Source of the DNA: G963677445 sp963678275 | GTDB taxonomy: Bacteria; Bacteroidota; Ignavibacteria; Ignavibacteriales; Melioribacteraceae | Direction: 5' to 3' | NCBI GenBank assembly: GCA_963678275.1 | Contig: OY782765.1 | Location: forward strand, 1,364,001 to 1,428,000 | Length of the DNA stretch: 64,000 nt | Shown: positions 17,333 through 25,364 of the stretch, one piece after another | Layout of the letters: every line of letters starts with the position of its first letter | How positions within the stretch are numbered: the first letter of the stretch is position 1 | Position numbers and translations under genes: made by a program | Notes under the pieces: model-generated | Told to the model about the DNA's origin: nothing | Database searches by the model: none | The model's input: the letters and a program-made list of their open reading frames with translations, nothing else

Positions 17333-17428
17333 TTTTTTTCGGCTACGAGCGCCGCTTCGCCCTATGTGGGATGTTTCATGAATACGAAAACGACTCGTTT
17401 TTTAACCTGGGAAATTATATTCTGCCAT

Positions 17429-17602
17429 TTAAAGCAAGAATATAATTGTCAGGTTGCCTGATAACTCCGGAAATATTTCAATTGTTTCCAACATATTTTT
17501 TATCGCATCATTAAAGAACTGAGAATAAGTTTCGCTTCCGTTTTGGGGAAGAGGGGGAGAAACAACTTCATACTCAGTCAGGCGACGCTTCCGCGATTGC
17601 CA
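17429..17602 (-). pseudogene. Possible degraded coding remnant
   Basis: An open frame of 57 codons without a usable start reads WQSRKRRLTEYEVVSPPL, then PQNGSETYSQFFNDAIKNML and ETIEIFPELSGNLTIIFLL before TAA. Just upstream another frame reads EPVLKNIIKRVFDYSLMA, then IAEASPD and a stop, so a frameshift could join them. Composition looks protein-like, but I recognise no family. The last residues coincide with a repeat shared with the end of the DUF1232 gene. Confidence 0.25.
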
Positions 17603-17924
17603 TTAAACTATAATCAAAAACTCGTTTAATAATATTTTTTAAGACAGGTTCGCAACGCGTGTCCCCCGAAGTGGATCATTTCATATTACTATTCTCCGGC
17701 CGTGCAAAAAACATATTTAATATATATCGTGTAATACAATCATTCACTTATTACCTGCTCCCCAATACAGCCAACCATTTTTAAGTTAATGAATATTGTT
17801 TTTTTATGCAAGCAGAAAATAAGTATGGGGTCTGAAGTATTAAAACTATTATCCGGGTTTAATCGACCGTTATTGTTTTTTTATTACCTGAATCAGGAGT
17901 TCGGATATCACTTAGTATGAGTTG

Positions 17925-17953
17925 CAAAAAAATCCCGGAAATAAATCCGGGAT
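17925..17953 (-). terminator. Rho-independent terminator of the DUF1566 gene
   Basis: On the minus strand ATCCCGG, an 8-base loop and CCGGGAT are followed by seven T (plus-strand A at 17925-17931). It lies 30 bases after the stop. Confidence 0.93.
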
Positions 17954-17982
17954 AAGATGATTATTATTTTTGAATAAAGTAT

Positions 17983-19479
17983 TTATTTCAAAAGAGCCAT
18001 TTTTTTCGTTGAGCTAAAACCATCACATGTCAGATTATAAACATAGATACCTGAGGAAAGATCAGCGGCGTCAAAATTTGCCGCGTAAGAACCGGCATCC
18101 AGGTAACCATCCTGAAGGATGGCTATCTCATTTCCGATTATGTCATAAACTTTCAGGGAAACTTCGGCTGGTTCCGGTATTGAAAAGGTTATGGTTGTTT
18201 CCGGGTTAAAGGGATTTGGGTAATTCTGTTCCAGGCTGAATTTGTCAGGAATTGACCCATCATTATCCCATTCAACTCCTGTGCTCGTTTCAGCATCCCT
18301 TACAGGACGAACATAATTATATATCCTGATCACATCACCCTGGGGGCCGAAACCATTGGGATAATTTGCAGGGTCACCATCTTTCGGATCGCTTCTCTGC
18401 GCTCCTGCCCCGTGTACATCCATCAGAGTATAATTTCCCGATCCGGGTGGTATTTCCATAAAACCCAATGCTGTCCCGAACGCGATATACGCGGCTTTAT
18501 TTGGCTGAGGTCCGTCATAATGTGTTGTGCCGGTCCAGTAAAAGGGAAAATCGGTTCCTCCTCCTTCATCTGTTATTTCCGGTACAAAAAACATATCATC
18601 AATCGCCGGCTTTCCATTTGTGGCGGGAGATTTTGTATAATCGAGCAGACTCTGCAATTCTTTCGCGTTCGGAAGCCGCCAGTCAGTATAACCCAGGTAA
18701 TTGTCACTGTTCTTTTCTTCAACCCAGGCAAGTGCCTCTTCCCAGTTCATCCCTTCATTGCTGCCGTTTTTATCCCACATTAGTCCGGTCGCGGCGTCTG
18801 TAATCGTCCCGTTACCATTATCTTTCAGGTCATTAACGCCGTAATTGGAGGAGCCCCTTACGAACTTCGCCTCAAAATTTTTACTCTGCGGATAACCCTT
18901 TATCCGGCCATCGGCAAAATTTACACCGAACATAGTAGGTTCATTATTCATCGTTGTTGAAACATAAACGGTTGTAGTCGCGTACTGAGCGTCGATAAAT
19001 CTTTCCGAAGGATCATATTCATCACCATAACGGAATTCAAAATAGTCGGTGTCGAGATAAGGAATTGATTCTTCAGCGCTCATACCGTTCACCCCGTCAA
19101 AAAGAATCAGGGAGTATAATTCTTTTATTGTCGGCAGCCGCCAGTCATTATATCCCGCAAGAGAAAACGTATCTGCCGCGGCAACCGCCTCTTCATAAGT
19201 AAATTTTGTTTCGAGCAGATTTTGCTGCCAGATCAAACCGGTCACATTATCGGTTATTGTCCCATCACCATTATCTGTATAAGATGGCTGGAAACCATCA
19301 TAATGGGCGTCCTGTCCGAAGAAAGCCTCCCCCTCCCCCGGTTCGGTGATGCTGCCGGTATTGTCATAAAATAGTTTTTGTCCCGTATCCACGATCGGAT
19401 ATGTCAGTGTCGAAGACTGGGCAGCAATTACTGAATAAAGCCCCAGTAATAATACGATAATGATATGTGCCTTTTTCAT
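17983..19479 (-). CDS. DUF1566 (Lcl-like) repeat protein with T9SS sorting domain
   Basis: 498 residues. A signal peptide (MKKAHIIIVLLLGLYSVIAA) is followed by two DUF1566 units: the first has NGDGTITDNVTGLIW and YNDWRLPTIKELYSL (~72-210), the second NGNGTITDAATGLMW and YTDWRLPNAKELQSLL (~222-396). The second closes with IYNYVRPVRD. The C-terminal ~85 residues are a T9SS domain (LEQNYPNPFNPETTITFSIP, ending TKKMALLK). DUF1566 is a C-type-lectin-like module of unconfirmed role in surface proteins. Expected location is the cell surface or outside. It is monocistronic, with its own terminator. Confidence 0.9.
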   Translation of the reverse strand: MKKAHIIIVLLLGLYSVIAAQSSTLTYPIVDTGQKLFYDNTGSITEPGEGEAFFGQDAHYDGFQPSYTDNGDGTITDNVTGLIWQQNLLETKFTYEEAVAAADTFSLAGYNDWRLPTIKELYSLILFDGVNGMSAEESIPYLDTDYFEFRYGDEYDPSERFIDAQYATTTVYVSTTMNNEPTMFGVNFADGRIKGYPQSKNFEAKFVRGSSNYGVNDLKDNGNGTITDAATGLMWDKNGSNEGMNWEEALAWVEEKNSDNYLGYTDWRLPNAKELQSLLDYTKSPATNGKPAIDDMFFVPEITDEGGGTDFPFYWTGTTHYDGPQPNKAAYIAFGTALGFMEIPPGSGNYTLMDVHGAGAQRSDPKDGDPANYPNGFGPQGDVIRIYNYVRPVRDAETSTGVEWDNDGSIPDKFSLEQNYPNPFNPETTITFSIPEPAEVSLKVYDIIGNEIAILQDGYLDAGSYAANFDAADLSSGIYVYNLTCDGFSSTKKMALLK

Positions 19480-19779
19480 TTTACTACTCCCTTAGTTAAT
19501 ATATGCTCTGCCATAAAGACACATCATCTTCATATATGGTTTAAAATGACCATTGTTAATCTTGCCGCAATTATAATAAATGTTTCAAAAATTGATGCGG
19601 CTCAATTCATTGCCGGCAGAAAAGGAAGATTCTCGAAATGAATTTATAAAACATCAGCAGCTTCAAACAATCAAAATCAAATTTCCTGAAAAATGTAATA
19701 TGCGCTTTTTAATAATTTACAGGGGAGATAATAAACAGCAGGAGGATTTCTGACTACTTTTGAAGGCAGAACCTTCTGT

Positions 19780-19821
19780 GTCCCTTTGGATTTCCCGCCC
19801 GAAAAAAACCCAAAGGGACAA
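19780..19821 (-). terminator. Stem-loop terminator of the lipoprotein gene
   Basis: TGTCCCTTTGG (19780-19790) and CCAAAGGGACA (19811-19821) form a perfect 11-bp stem only 4 bases beyond the stop at 19826. The T run is inside the loop, not after the stem, so efficiency is uncertain. The rest of 19480-19779 holds the DUF1566 upstream region and nothing else I can identify. Confidence 0.6.
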
Positions 19822-19825
19822 AAAT

Positions 19826-20608
19826 TTATTTATACTGATAATATTCGGTGTACATTTCACCCAAATCGTTTTGATCGAGAGTTTTTACAACCCGCGACAC
19901 GGGATAGCCGTCATCCCTGTATGTATATTCGTAACTTGTTGTCATGGTCTGTGTATTATCGCCGCTGTAGCTGACAGATTTCATCCTGGTAATATTGTTT
20001 TTACTCAGTGTCAGGTCATAATTAATAACCGAACTGAGTTTACTCCAGGGATCAGTTTTTTCATCATATTCCATTGTTACAACCTGGTACAGATTTTCCC
20101 CGCTGAATACCTTCTTTTCCACTACATTATGATTTTCATCATAATCATATTCAGTCCGGAAAATCAAAACATCATTCGCGCTGAACTGACTCACGCTGAA
20201 ATCATCATCAACAGGACTATAACTATATTGATAATAACCATAGGGCTGTGAGTTCCCTTCCTCATCTATCAGGTTCATTTCAATTTTTACAACGCGGTCC
20301 TGATCATCATAAAGAAAATACTTTTCAAGCTTTCTGTAATTGTCATTAAAAAGCTCTTTGCTGATAAATTTTGAATCGCTGTAGGTAAATTCGATACTCC
20401 GGCGAATTGAGTAGTTGCTGACCGATTTGTAGCTGGTTACCAGGTCCCCCAGGTAGGTAAGTTCGGTATAATTGTAATCATCACGGTAGACTTTCAGCAG
20501 GTTCGTGGAACTCCCTTCAGTCTCGGAAGGAAGCGTGGTGTTGTCTTCGCAGGCAATAAATGTCAAAGCGAAGAAAAGAATAATTAATCCCAATGATTTT
20601 TTTAACAT
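19826..20608 (-). CDS. Lipoprotein with YD-like beta repeats
   Basis: 260 residues from ATG 20608, chosen over 20644 because AAGGAG lies 6 bases upstream and a clean lipoprotein signal follows: MLKKSLGLIILFFALTFIAC with C20. The mature part contains repeated 'YxYDxxxxVxxK' strands (YFLYDDQDRVVKIEM, TEYDYDENHNVVEKKVF, SYEYTYRDDGYPVSRVV), as in Rhs/YD-type or DUF4595-like beta proteins of the Bacteroidetes group. It is probably anchored in the outer membrane. Function is unknown. Confidence 0.75.
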   Translation of the reverse strand: MLKKSLGLIILFFALTFIACEDNTTLPSETEGSSTNLLKVYRDDYNYTELTYLGDLVTSYKSVSNYSIRRSIEFTYSDSKFISKELFNDNYRKLEKYFLYDDQDRVVKIEMNLIDEEGNSQPYGYYQYSYSPVDDDFSVSQFSANDVLIFRTEYDYDENHNVVEKKVFSGENLYQVVTMEYDEKTDPWSKLSSVINYDLTLSKNNITRMKSVSYSGDNTQTMTTSYEYTYRDDGYPVSRVVKTLDQNDLGEMYTEYYQYK

Positions 20609-20784
20609 GAATGACTCCTTATTAAATTGGTTAGTAAAGATCACCGTAACAATTTTATCGAGTCATTAACCTCCGATTTATTAAAATTTAGAAGCAAAAT
20701 ATAATATCCTGTAAAGACCAGGGCAAGGCATAAAAATATACATGTAAGAAATTGGTGTTATTATCAGGAAAGATGAGAATATGA

Positions 20785-20811
20785 GTGCGCCATCATCAAG
20801 TAATGGCGCAC
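20785..20811 (-). terminator. Stem-loop after the symporter gene
   Basis: GTGCGCCAT (20785-20793) and ATGGCGCAC (20803-20811) form a perfect 9-bp stem 9 bases after the stop. The downstream T run is weak (TCATATTC). Confidence 0.65.
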
Positions 20812-20819
20812 ATAAAATT

Positions 20820-22385
20820 TTACCAGAATACCGTGTAAAGAACAATTAGAATTACTGTTATTGCAATGGCGCCGATATTAAAAATATTATCGGTTTTAGT
20901 AACTTCTTTATTGATGGTTATCGCTTTTTTATCAACACCTTTTCCTTCATATAAGGTTATCGCAACAACCATAATGCTTAATATCAGGAATATTAGTCCC
21001 ATCCTGTTGAGGAATGGAAGTTCGGGCCAGAAATAATAAAATCCTGCTGAAAGAGGTATTGTCAGAATTGCCGACCACAAAGCAGAATTTGGAGTAGCCT
21101 TCTTCCAAAACAGACCAAATATAAAAATCACAAAAATACCGGGACTGACAAATCCTGTGAATTCCTGAATGTACTGGAATGCCTGGTCGAGAGTTTTTAG
21201 CTGTGGCGCGATAATAATAGCTATTATCAACGCGATAACACTGCCAACGCGCCCAACGGTGACAAGCTGCTTTTCACTGGCATCTTTTTTTATGGTTTCT
21301 TTATAAATATCCATCGAGAATATTGTGGCGGTGCTGTTGACCATTGAACTGAGGGAAGAAACAATAGCAGCGATCAACGCCGCGAAAGCCAGACCTTTAA
21401 GTCCTACCGGGACAAAACTGTTAAGCAGCCAGGGATAAGCTTCATCTGCCCGCGCGATATCAGCGTTGAGCGCGAATGCCGCGATACCGGGAATAACAAC
21501 AATCAGGGGCATTAATAATTTCAGAAAACCGGCAAACATAAGGCCGTGCTGCGCTTCTTTTACACTTTTAGCCGCCAGTCCCCGCTGTGTTATATACTGG
21601 TTGCATCCCCAATAAAAAAGGTGCGCTATCCACATTCCCCCGATCAGAACCCAAATGCCGGGAAGCTCGCCATAAAATTCGCTGTCGGTTGCCAGTATCA
21701 TGTGAAATTTATCGGGCGCCTGATCGATAAGCCGCGAAAGTCCCGTAAACATTCCTTCGCCTCCTGAAAACGCGTCGAGGGCGAGATATGTCGTCAGCAA
21801 TCCACCCGCTATAAGCACTATTACCTGTAATACATCTGTCCAGGCAACTGCTTTTAATCCCCCGTAAATTGTGTAAAGTGAGGAAAAAATAGCAAGACCA
21901 ATAACTCCGTAGATCAGATCAACACCCATGATCGTTTTAAGACTCAGAGCGCCGAGGTATAATACCGAAGTAAGATTAACAAATATGTAGACCATAAGCC
22001 AGAATACAGCCAGACTTATCCTAATCCTCTTATCAAATCTTATCTCGAGGAACTGAGGCATTGTATAGATACCCTTTTCAAGGAAAATAGGTAAAAAATA
22101 CTTCGCGACAATAATGAGGGTGAAAGCCGCAAGCCATTCATAAGAAGCTATCGCCAGACCTATCGCGTATCCTGAGCCGCTCATACCTATTATCTGCTCG
22201 GCTGAAATATTTGCCGCGATAATCGAAGCCCCTACAGCCCACCAGGGTAAAGACTTCGAAGCGAGGAAATAATCTTTAGTATCTTTCTGATGACCTTTTT
22301 TTTCTCTCGACACCCATAATCCCAATACCACTATCAGGACTATATACCCGAAAAATACAATATAATCAAGGGCCGAAAAATCCAT
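20820..22385 (-). CDS. Sodium/solute symporter, SGLT type (SSS family)
   Basis: 521 residues with about 14 membrane helices. It begins MDFSALDYIVFFGYIVLIVV. The family-specific run GASIIAANISAEQIIGMSGS then GYAIGLAIASYEW matches Vibrio vSGLT-type sugar transporters, as do YTIYGGLKAVAWTDVLQ (sodium-site region) and FAALIAAIVSSLSSMVNSTAT. It carries a sugar or similar solute with Na+ across the inner membrane. It follows the GH66 gene on the same strand after an 834-base repeat-rich gap. Uptake of isomalto-oligosaccharides or glucose from that enzyme is a plausible job, inferred from position. Confidence 0.9.
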   Translation of the reverse strand: MDFSALDYIVFFGYIVLIVVLGLWVSREKKGHQKDTKDYFLASKSLPWWAVGASIIAANISAEQIIGMSGSGYAIGLAIASYEWLAAFTLIIVAKYFLPIFLEKGIYTMPQFLEIRFDKRIRISLAVFWLMVYIFVNLTSVLYLGALSLKTIMGVDLIYGVIGLAIFSSLYTIYGGLKAVAWTDVLQVIVLIAGGLLTTYLALDAFSGGEGMFTGLSRLIDQAPDKFHMILATDSEFYGELPGIWVLIGGMWIAHLFYWGCNQYITQRGLAAKSVKEAQHGLMFAGFLKLLMPLIVVIPGIAAFALNADIARADEAYPWLLNSFVPVGLKGLAFAALIAAIVSSLSSMVNSTATIFSMDIYKETIKKDASEKQLVTVGRVGSVIALIIAIIIAPQLKTLDQAFQYIQEFTGFVSPGIFVIFIFGLFWKKATPNSALWSAILTIPLSAGFYYFWPELPFLNRMGLIFLILSIMVVAITLYEGKGVDKKAITINKEVTKTDNIFNIGAIAITVILIVLYTVFW

Positions 22386-22450
22386 ATTTACTCCAGTATT
22401 TTGTATTTAAAATCATAATCTTAATCATAAACTGGCAAAGCCAGAAACAC

Positions 22451-22500
22451 TGAACCTGTCCGGTAGCTGAGCGGAGTCGAAGCTACCGCCGCTGGTTTCG
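22451..22500 (+). repeat. R3 repeat, copy 1
   Basis: GGTAGC (22462-22467) and GCTACC (22481-22486) are inverted around 'TGAGCGGAGTCGAA', and 'TTTCGACTCCGCTCAACC' just after extends the symmetry. The second copy is at 36555-36602. Confidence 0.85.
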
Positions 22501-22533
22501 ACTCCGCTCAACCTCCGGCTGTGTTCATGAAAT

Positions 22534-22576
22534 TTTTTGCCATTTTGCGTAAAACTTAACTCCTTACGGAGTAATC
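22534..22576 (+). repeat. R1 dispersed repeat, copy 4
   Basis: Differs from consensus by GTAAAACTTAA for GTAGAATTTAA; hairpin arms are intact and 'aaactggctgaaccag' follows. Confidence 0.85.
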
Positions 22577-22620
22577 ATAAACTGGCTGAACCAGAAAAAA
22601 GTTAGCTGATCGCTCCAGGT

Positions 22621-22748
22621 TGTGTCCTCCCCCGTCTCCAAAGAAAGACACTTTGGATCCACCCCCTCTGAAGGGGGATAGAAGACACAATATCCCCCTT
22701 TGGAGGGGGTGGTTGAGAGTGTTTTTCTCGAAACCGGGGGAGGACACA
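22621..22748. repeat. R2 palindromic element with 14-bp perfect terminal inverted repeats
   Basis: TGTGTCCTCCCCCG (22621-22634) is the exact complement of CGGGGGAGGACACA (22735-22748). Internal blocks 'ccccctctgaaggggg' and 'ccccctttggaggggg' form further hairpins. It has no transposase and looks like a MITE or a structured untranslated element. Confidence 0.9.
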
Positions 22749-22766
22749 CCTCGAATTTTCAAAAAA

Positions 22767-22809
22767 TTTTACCATTTTTGCGTAGAATTTAACTTCTTAT
22801 TGAATAATC
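22767..22809 (+). repeat. R1 dispersed repeat, copy 5
   Basis: ACCATTTTTGCGTAGAATTT then AACTTCTTATTGAATAATC; hairpin arms are eroded. Confidence 0.75.
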
Positions 22810-23219
22810 TGGCCGAGTCAGAAGTGTAAAGTTAGTAAAATAATTATAGTTAATGGTCAATTGACAATTGGCAATGAAAAGATAATCCTGTTTTTTATAT
22901 TGTCTCAAAATATCCTGACCATCCTGTTTTTTCTGCTCAATATACAAAAAATAATACCCCGGTTAAAAAGGCAATAAGGTTAAAATTTCAGTGGGACGCT
23001 TTAACTACGAAGGTTAAAAGATTAAAGAATAAGGTTTTTCGAGATTTTTTGTTGAATTTTGTACCTTCGCGTTTTGTAGCGTTTTTTCCGCCAGGTGATT
23101 ACTCGTCAAAAATAATCCATGTTTTGCGAACACTTTTTTGAGCTATTCGAATAATCATCAATTATACATTGCCAGGTTCCTTTTCAATTGTTAATTAATT
23201 ATTCATTATTAATTATTAA

Positions 23220-25247
23220 TTATTTTAAAATAAGCATCTTTCTGCTTTCTGAAAAGGGACCCGCCTGAAGATGGTATATATAAACACCTGAAGCCAGATC
23301 CCCCGAATTAAAATTTACAGAGTGTTCTCCCGTTGAATACTCTCTCCCGGGAATAAAGCCAACCTTCTCACCAAGCAGATTATATATATTCAGGGCAACA
23401 TCGGTTTTTTCCGGTAAGGAAAATGAAATTGTTGTTTCAGGATTAAAGGGATTTGGATAATTCTGATAAAGATTATAACCCTGAGGCATTTCATCAGCTT
23501 TGCCCACACCTGTAATAACTTCATCAAGTTCAACAACCACCATGGACCAGTACTTAAGTTTCGGAAGAACAAGACTAACGTTGCTGCCGTTTTGCGTCCA
23601 TTCAATTTCTTCAGGTATGAGATAATCATTATCGGCGCTGCTATACCATATTTTCTCGACAGTTTTATCTGTTTCAAATTTTAATCCGACATTTTCGAGC
23701 AAATCAGGTTCTGTCTGAATTCCGGCGTTATCCCTCCATAACATTGTCGCGGCCTGGGTAAAATTTATCACCTGAAGAACCAGGTTATCCCTTCGCGCCC
23801 TCGGGAATGCCCATATACTCCCCTGCTGCGGGGGCCACGTAACAACAGAGTGGTTATCAGAGGAAATATCAATATCATACCCCTCAATACCGTCTCTTAA
23901 TAAATTTTCATAAGCAACCATAAAATCATAGTAGGTTTGCACTTTCTCTCTCAAGGTAAGTGTCATCCCCAGGTTGCTGTTGGGGAAATAGGGGTTCGCG
24001 AGCATGTGTTCGCCAAGTTCGAGATGACTGCCTCCCGAAGCAAAGATAACAGCGTCGGCGAATAAAACAGAGTTTTTATTAAAATAACCTGTTGAACCGC
24101 TTTTGCCTTCGTTAACATAAGCGGCAAGAACTGTTTTTAATTCATAGTCGCCGTAAAAATTATTAAGGTTGATAATATTTGTTAAATCGCGGTATTCATC
24201 ATTCGGGTCCCAAACCTCGCTATATAAAAATTCGACTCCTCCTCCCGCTATAAACTTCTGACCATATTGATTCACGGCGTTGCAAACGACAGGAACGTCA
24301 AGCTGCATCTTTGCCTTTTTAATAAATGGCTCAAAAGTCTCCTGAACATAAATATTCTCTCCCCCATATTTATACTTTAATCCCCTGTCACCGAGCTGAT
24401 CCATGTGCCAGCCGTCGAAATCGAGCGCTTCAAATACTTTCGCGCTCTGCTCCATTATATAATTTTGCCAAAGGATATTGGAAAAATCCATAATATAAAT
24501 ATCACTTGCCCAGGAAGATGGCAGATCATGAAAATCGGGATACTGGTGGCTCTGATCATTAAACATCCGCCATTGTGTTGATACTCCGTCCTGTGAAGCG
24601 TTTTCATAAGCGCCGTAAACAAGATTATATGCCATGGTTTTCATATTTCTGGCTTTTGCCCCGGCAATATATCCCTCAACTGTTGAAAGATATATTGTTC
24701 TGTTGGCAATATCGGGCCAGGTTGAGGAAACATTTCCCGGCTCTCCTTTCAGAGGCATGTGATGTTTCCAGTGCCAGTCATAAAATTGCAGTCCGTTTAT
24801 ATGGTGACGGTTGAGTTTATCGAGCACATAATCTATCTGCCCCTGAAGCATATAATCATATTTTGAAATAAATCCGTAACGGGGAAACATCTTCCAGTCG
24901 GAGGAGACATCTACCGCAATATTCGCCGAATCAATTGCCTGCCCGGCAGATTCTAAAACAGCCAGCATCAAATATCCCCTGTAGTTATCCGCCGGCGGCT
25001 GCCAGTTCCATGCGGCCTCATCACCAGAGAGGGTAATCTGATCGGTCTCAAGCAATTCATCGAGGTGATAATATTCAATCGCAAGCAACATTCCGCTTAC
25101 ATCTTCACTGAATTCCACCTTAAAATCAACGGCGTCATCAGGTTTGTAAAATGCCTTTAACTTTGAAATTTCTTCAATTTCAGGTTGTGAAAACAGCAGG
25201 GAAGTAAAAATTATTAGATAGAAGGGTAAAAGTATTTTGTATCGCAT
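23220..25247 (-). CDS. GH66 dextranase-like glycoside hydrolase with T9SS sorting domain
   Basis: 675 residues. Signal peptide MRYKILLPFYLIIFTSLLFS, an N-terminal beta-sandwich (~25-115), then the GH66 barrel starting at FPRYGFISKYD. Characteristic pieces are LNRHHINGLQFYDWHWKHH, LDFDGWHMDQLGDRG (D283 in the position of the catalytic nucleophile) and EFLYSEVWDPNDEY (E344 at the acid/base position), followed by a C-terminal beta domain and a T9SS domain (NLYQNYPNPFNPETTISFSL, ending SRKMLILK). GH66 contains dextranases and cycloisomaltooligosaccharide glucanotransferases acting on alpha-1,6-glucan. It would act on the cell surface or in the medium. It follows the carbohydrate-binding-like gene and its terminator. 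Confidence 0.87.
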   Translation of the reverse strand: MRYKILLPFYLIIFTSLLFSQPEIEEISKLKAFYKPDDAVDFKVEFSEDVSGMLLAIEYYHLDELLETDQITLSGDEAAWNWQPPADNYRGYLMLAVLESAGQAIDSANIAVDVSSDWKMFPRYGFISKYDYMLQGQIDYVLDKLNRHHINGLQFYDWHWKHHMPLKGEPGNVSSTWPDIANRTIYLSTVEGYIAGAKARNMKTMAYNLVYGAYENASQDGVSTQWRMFNDQSHQYPDFHDLPSSWASDIYIMDFSNILWQNYIMEQSAKVFEALDFDGWHMDQLGDRGLKYKYGGENIYVQETFEPFIKKAKMQLDVPVVCNAVNQYGQKFIAGGGVEFLYSEVWDPNDEYRDLTNIINLNNFYGDYELKTVLAAYVNEGKSGSTGYFNKNSVLFADAVIFASGGSHLELGEHMLANPYFPNSNLGMTLTLREKVQTYYDFMVAYENLLRDGIEGYDIDISSDNHSVVTWPPQQGSIWAFPRARRDNLVLQVINFTQAATMLWRDNAGIQTEPDLLENVGLKFETDKTVEKIWYSSADNDYLIPEEIEWTQNGSNVSLVLPKLKYWSMVVVELDEVITGVGKADEMPQGYNLYQNYPNPFNPETTISFSLPEKTDVALNIYNLLGEKVGFIPGREYSTGEHSVNFNSGDLASGVYIYHLQAGPFSESRKMLILK

Positions 25248-25330
25248 ATTATCATTCTGGCCGGTTGTGATATCTGATTATAATGAATTAAATTGAAAAT
25301 ATCCGGAAATTATCCGCGGGGAATAAATCA

Positions 25331-25353
25331 GCGGACCTCATAGGGAGGTCCGC
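25331..25353 (-). terminator. Stem-loop terminator after the carbohydrate-binding-like gene
   Basis: GCGGACCT (25331-25338) pairs with AGGTCCGC (25346-25353) around a 7-base loop, 11 bases after the stop. It separates the four-gene module from the GH66 gene, which may have its own promoter in 25248-25330. Confidence 0.8.
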
Positions 25354-25364
25354 AATCTAACATA

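Larger units (their letters stand above)
16649..17982. other. 1.3-kb gap with repeat R4, an R1 copy and a possible gene remnant
   Basis: No intact gene is visible. 16650-17070 is AT-rich and featureless to me. 'ctaagctggcagagccggaa' at 17079 repeats 14593. R4 and R1 lie at 17172-17332. A short broken frame lies at 17429-17602. The 17395-17470 stretch (tctgccatttaaagcaagaa) recurs at 15604-15650 and 43920-43960. The gap ends in a terminator for the gene to its right. Confidence 0.5.
22386..23219. repeat. Gap filled with R1, R2, R3 and degenerate R6
   Basis: No gene is visible. In order it holds 'aaactggcaaagccagaa' (perfect CTGGC/GCCAG hairpin), R3 at 22451-22500, R1 at 22534-22576, R2 at 22621-22748, R1 at 22767-22809, then a diverged R6 piece (about 22960-23120, 'ggcaataaggttaaaa') and a TTAATTATTAATTA run right up to the GH66 stop. 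The short frames here are translated repeats. Confidence 0.75.

Noticed and set aside
17172..17381. 69-codon frame matched by a 67-codon frame at 40551
   Set aside because: The peptide match simply reflects near-identical R4 DNA with a strong hairpin; the frames diverge at once outside the repeat.
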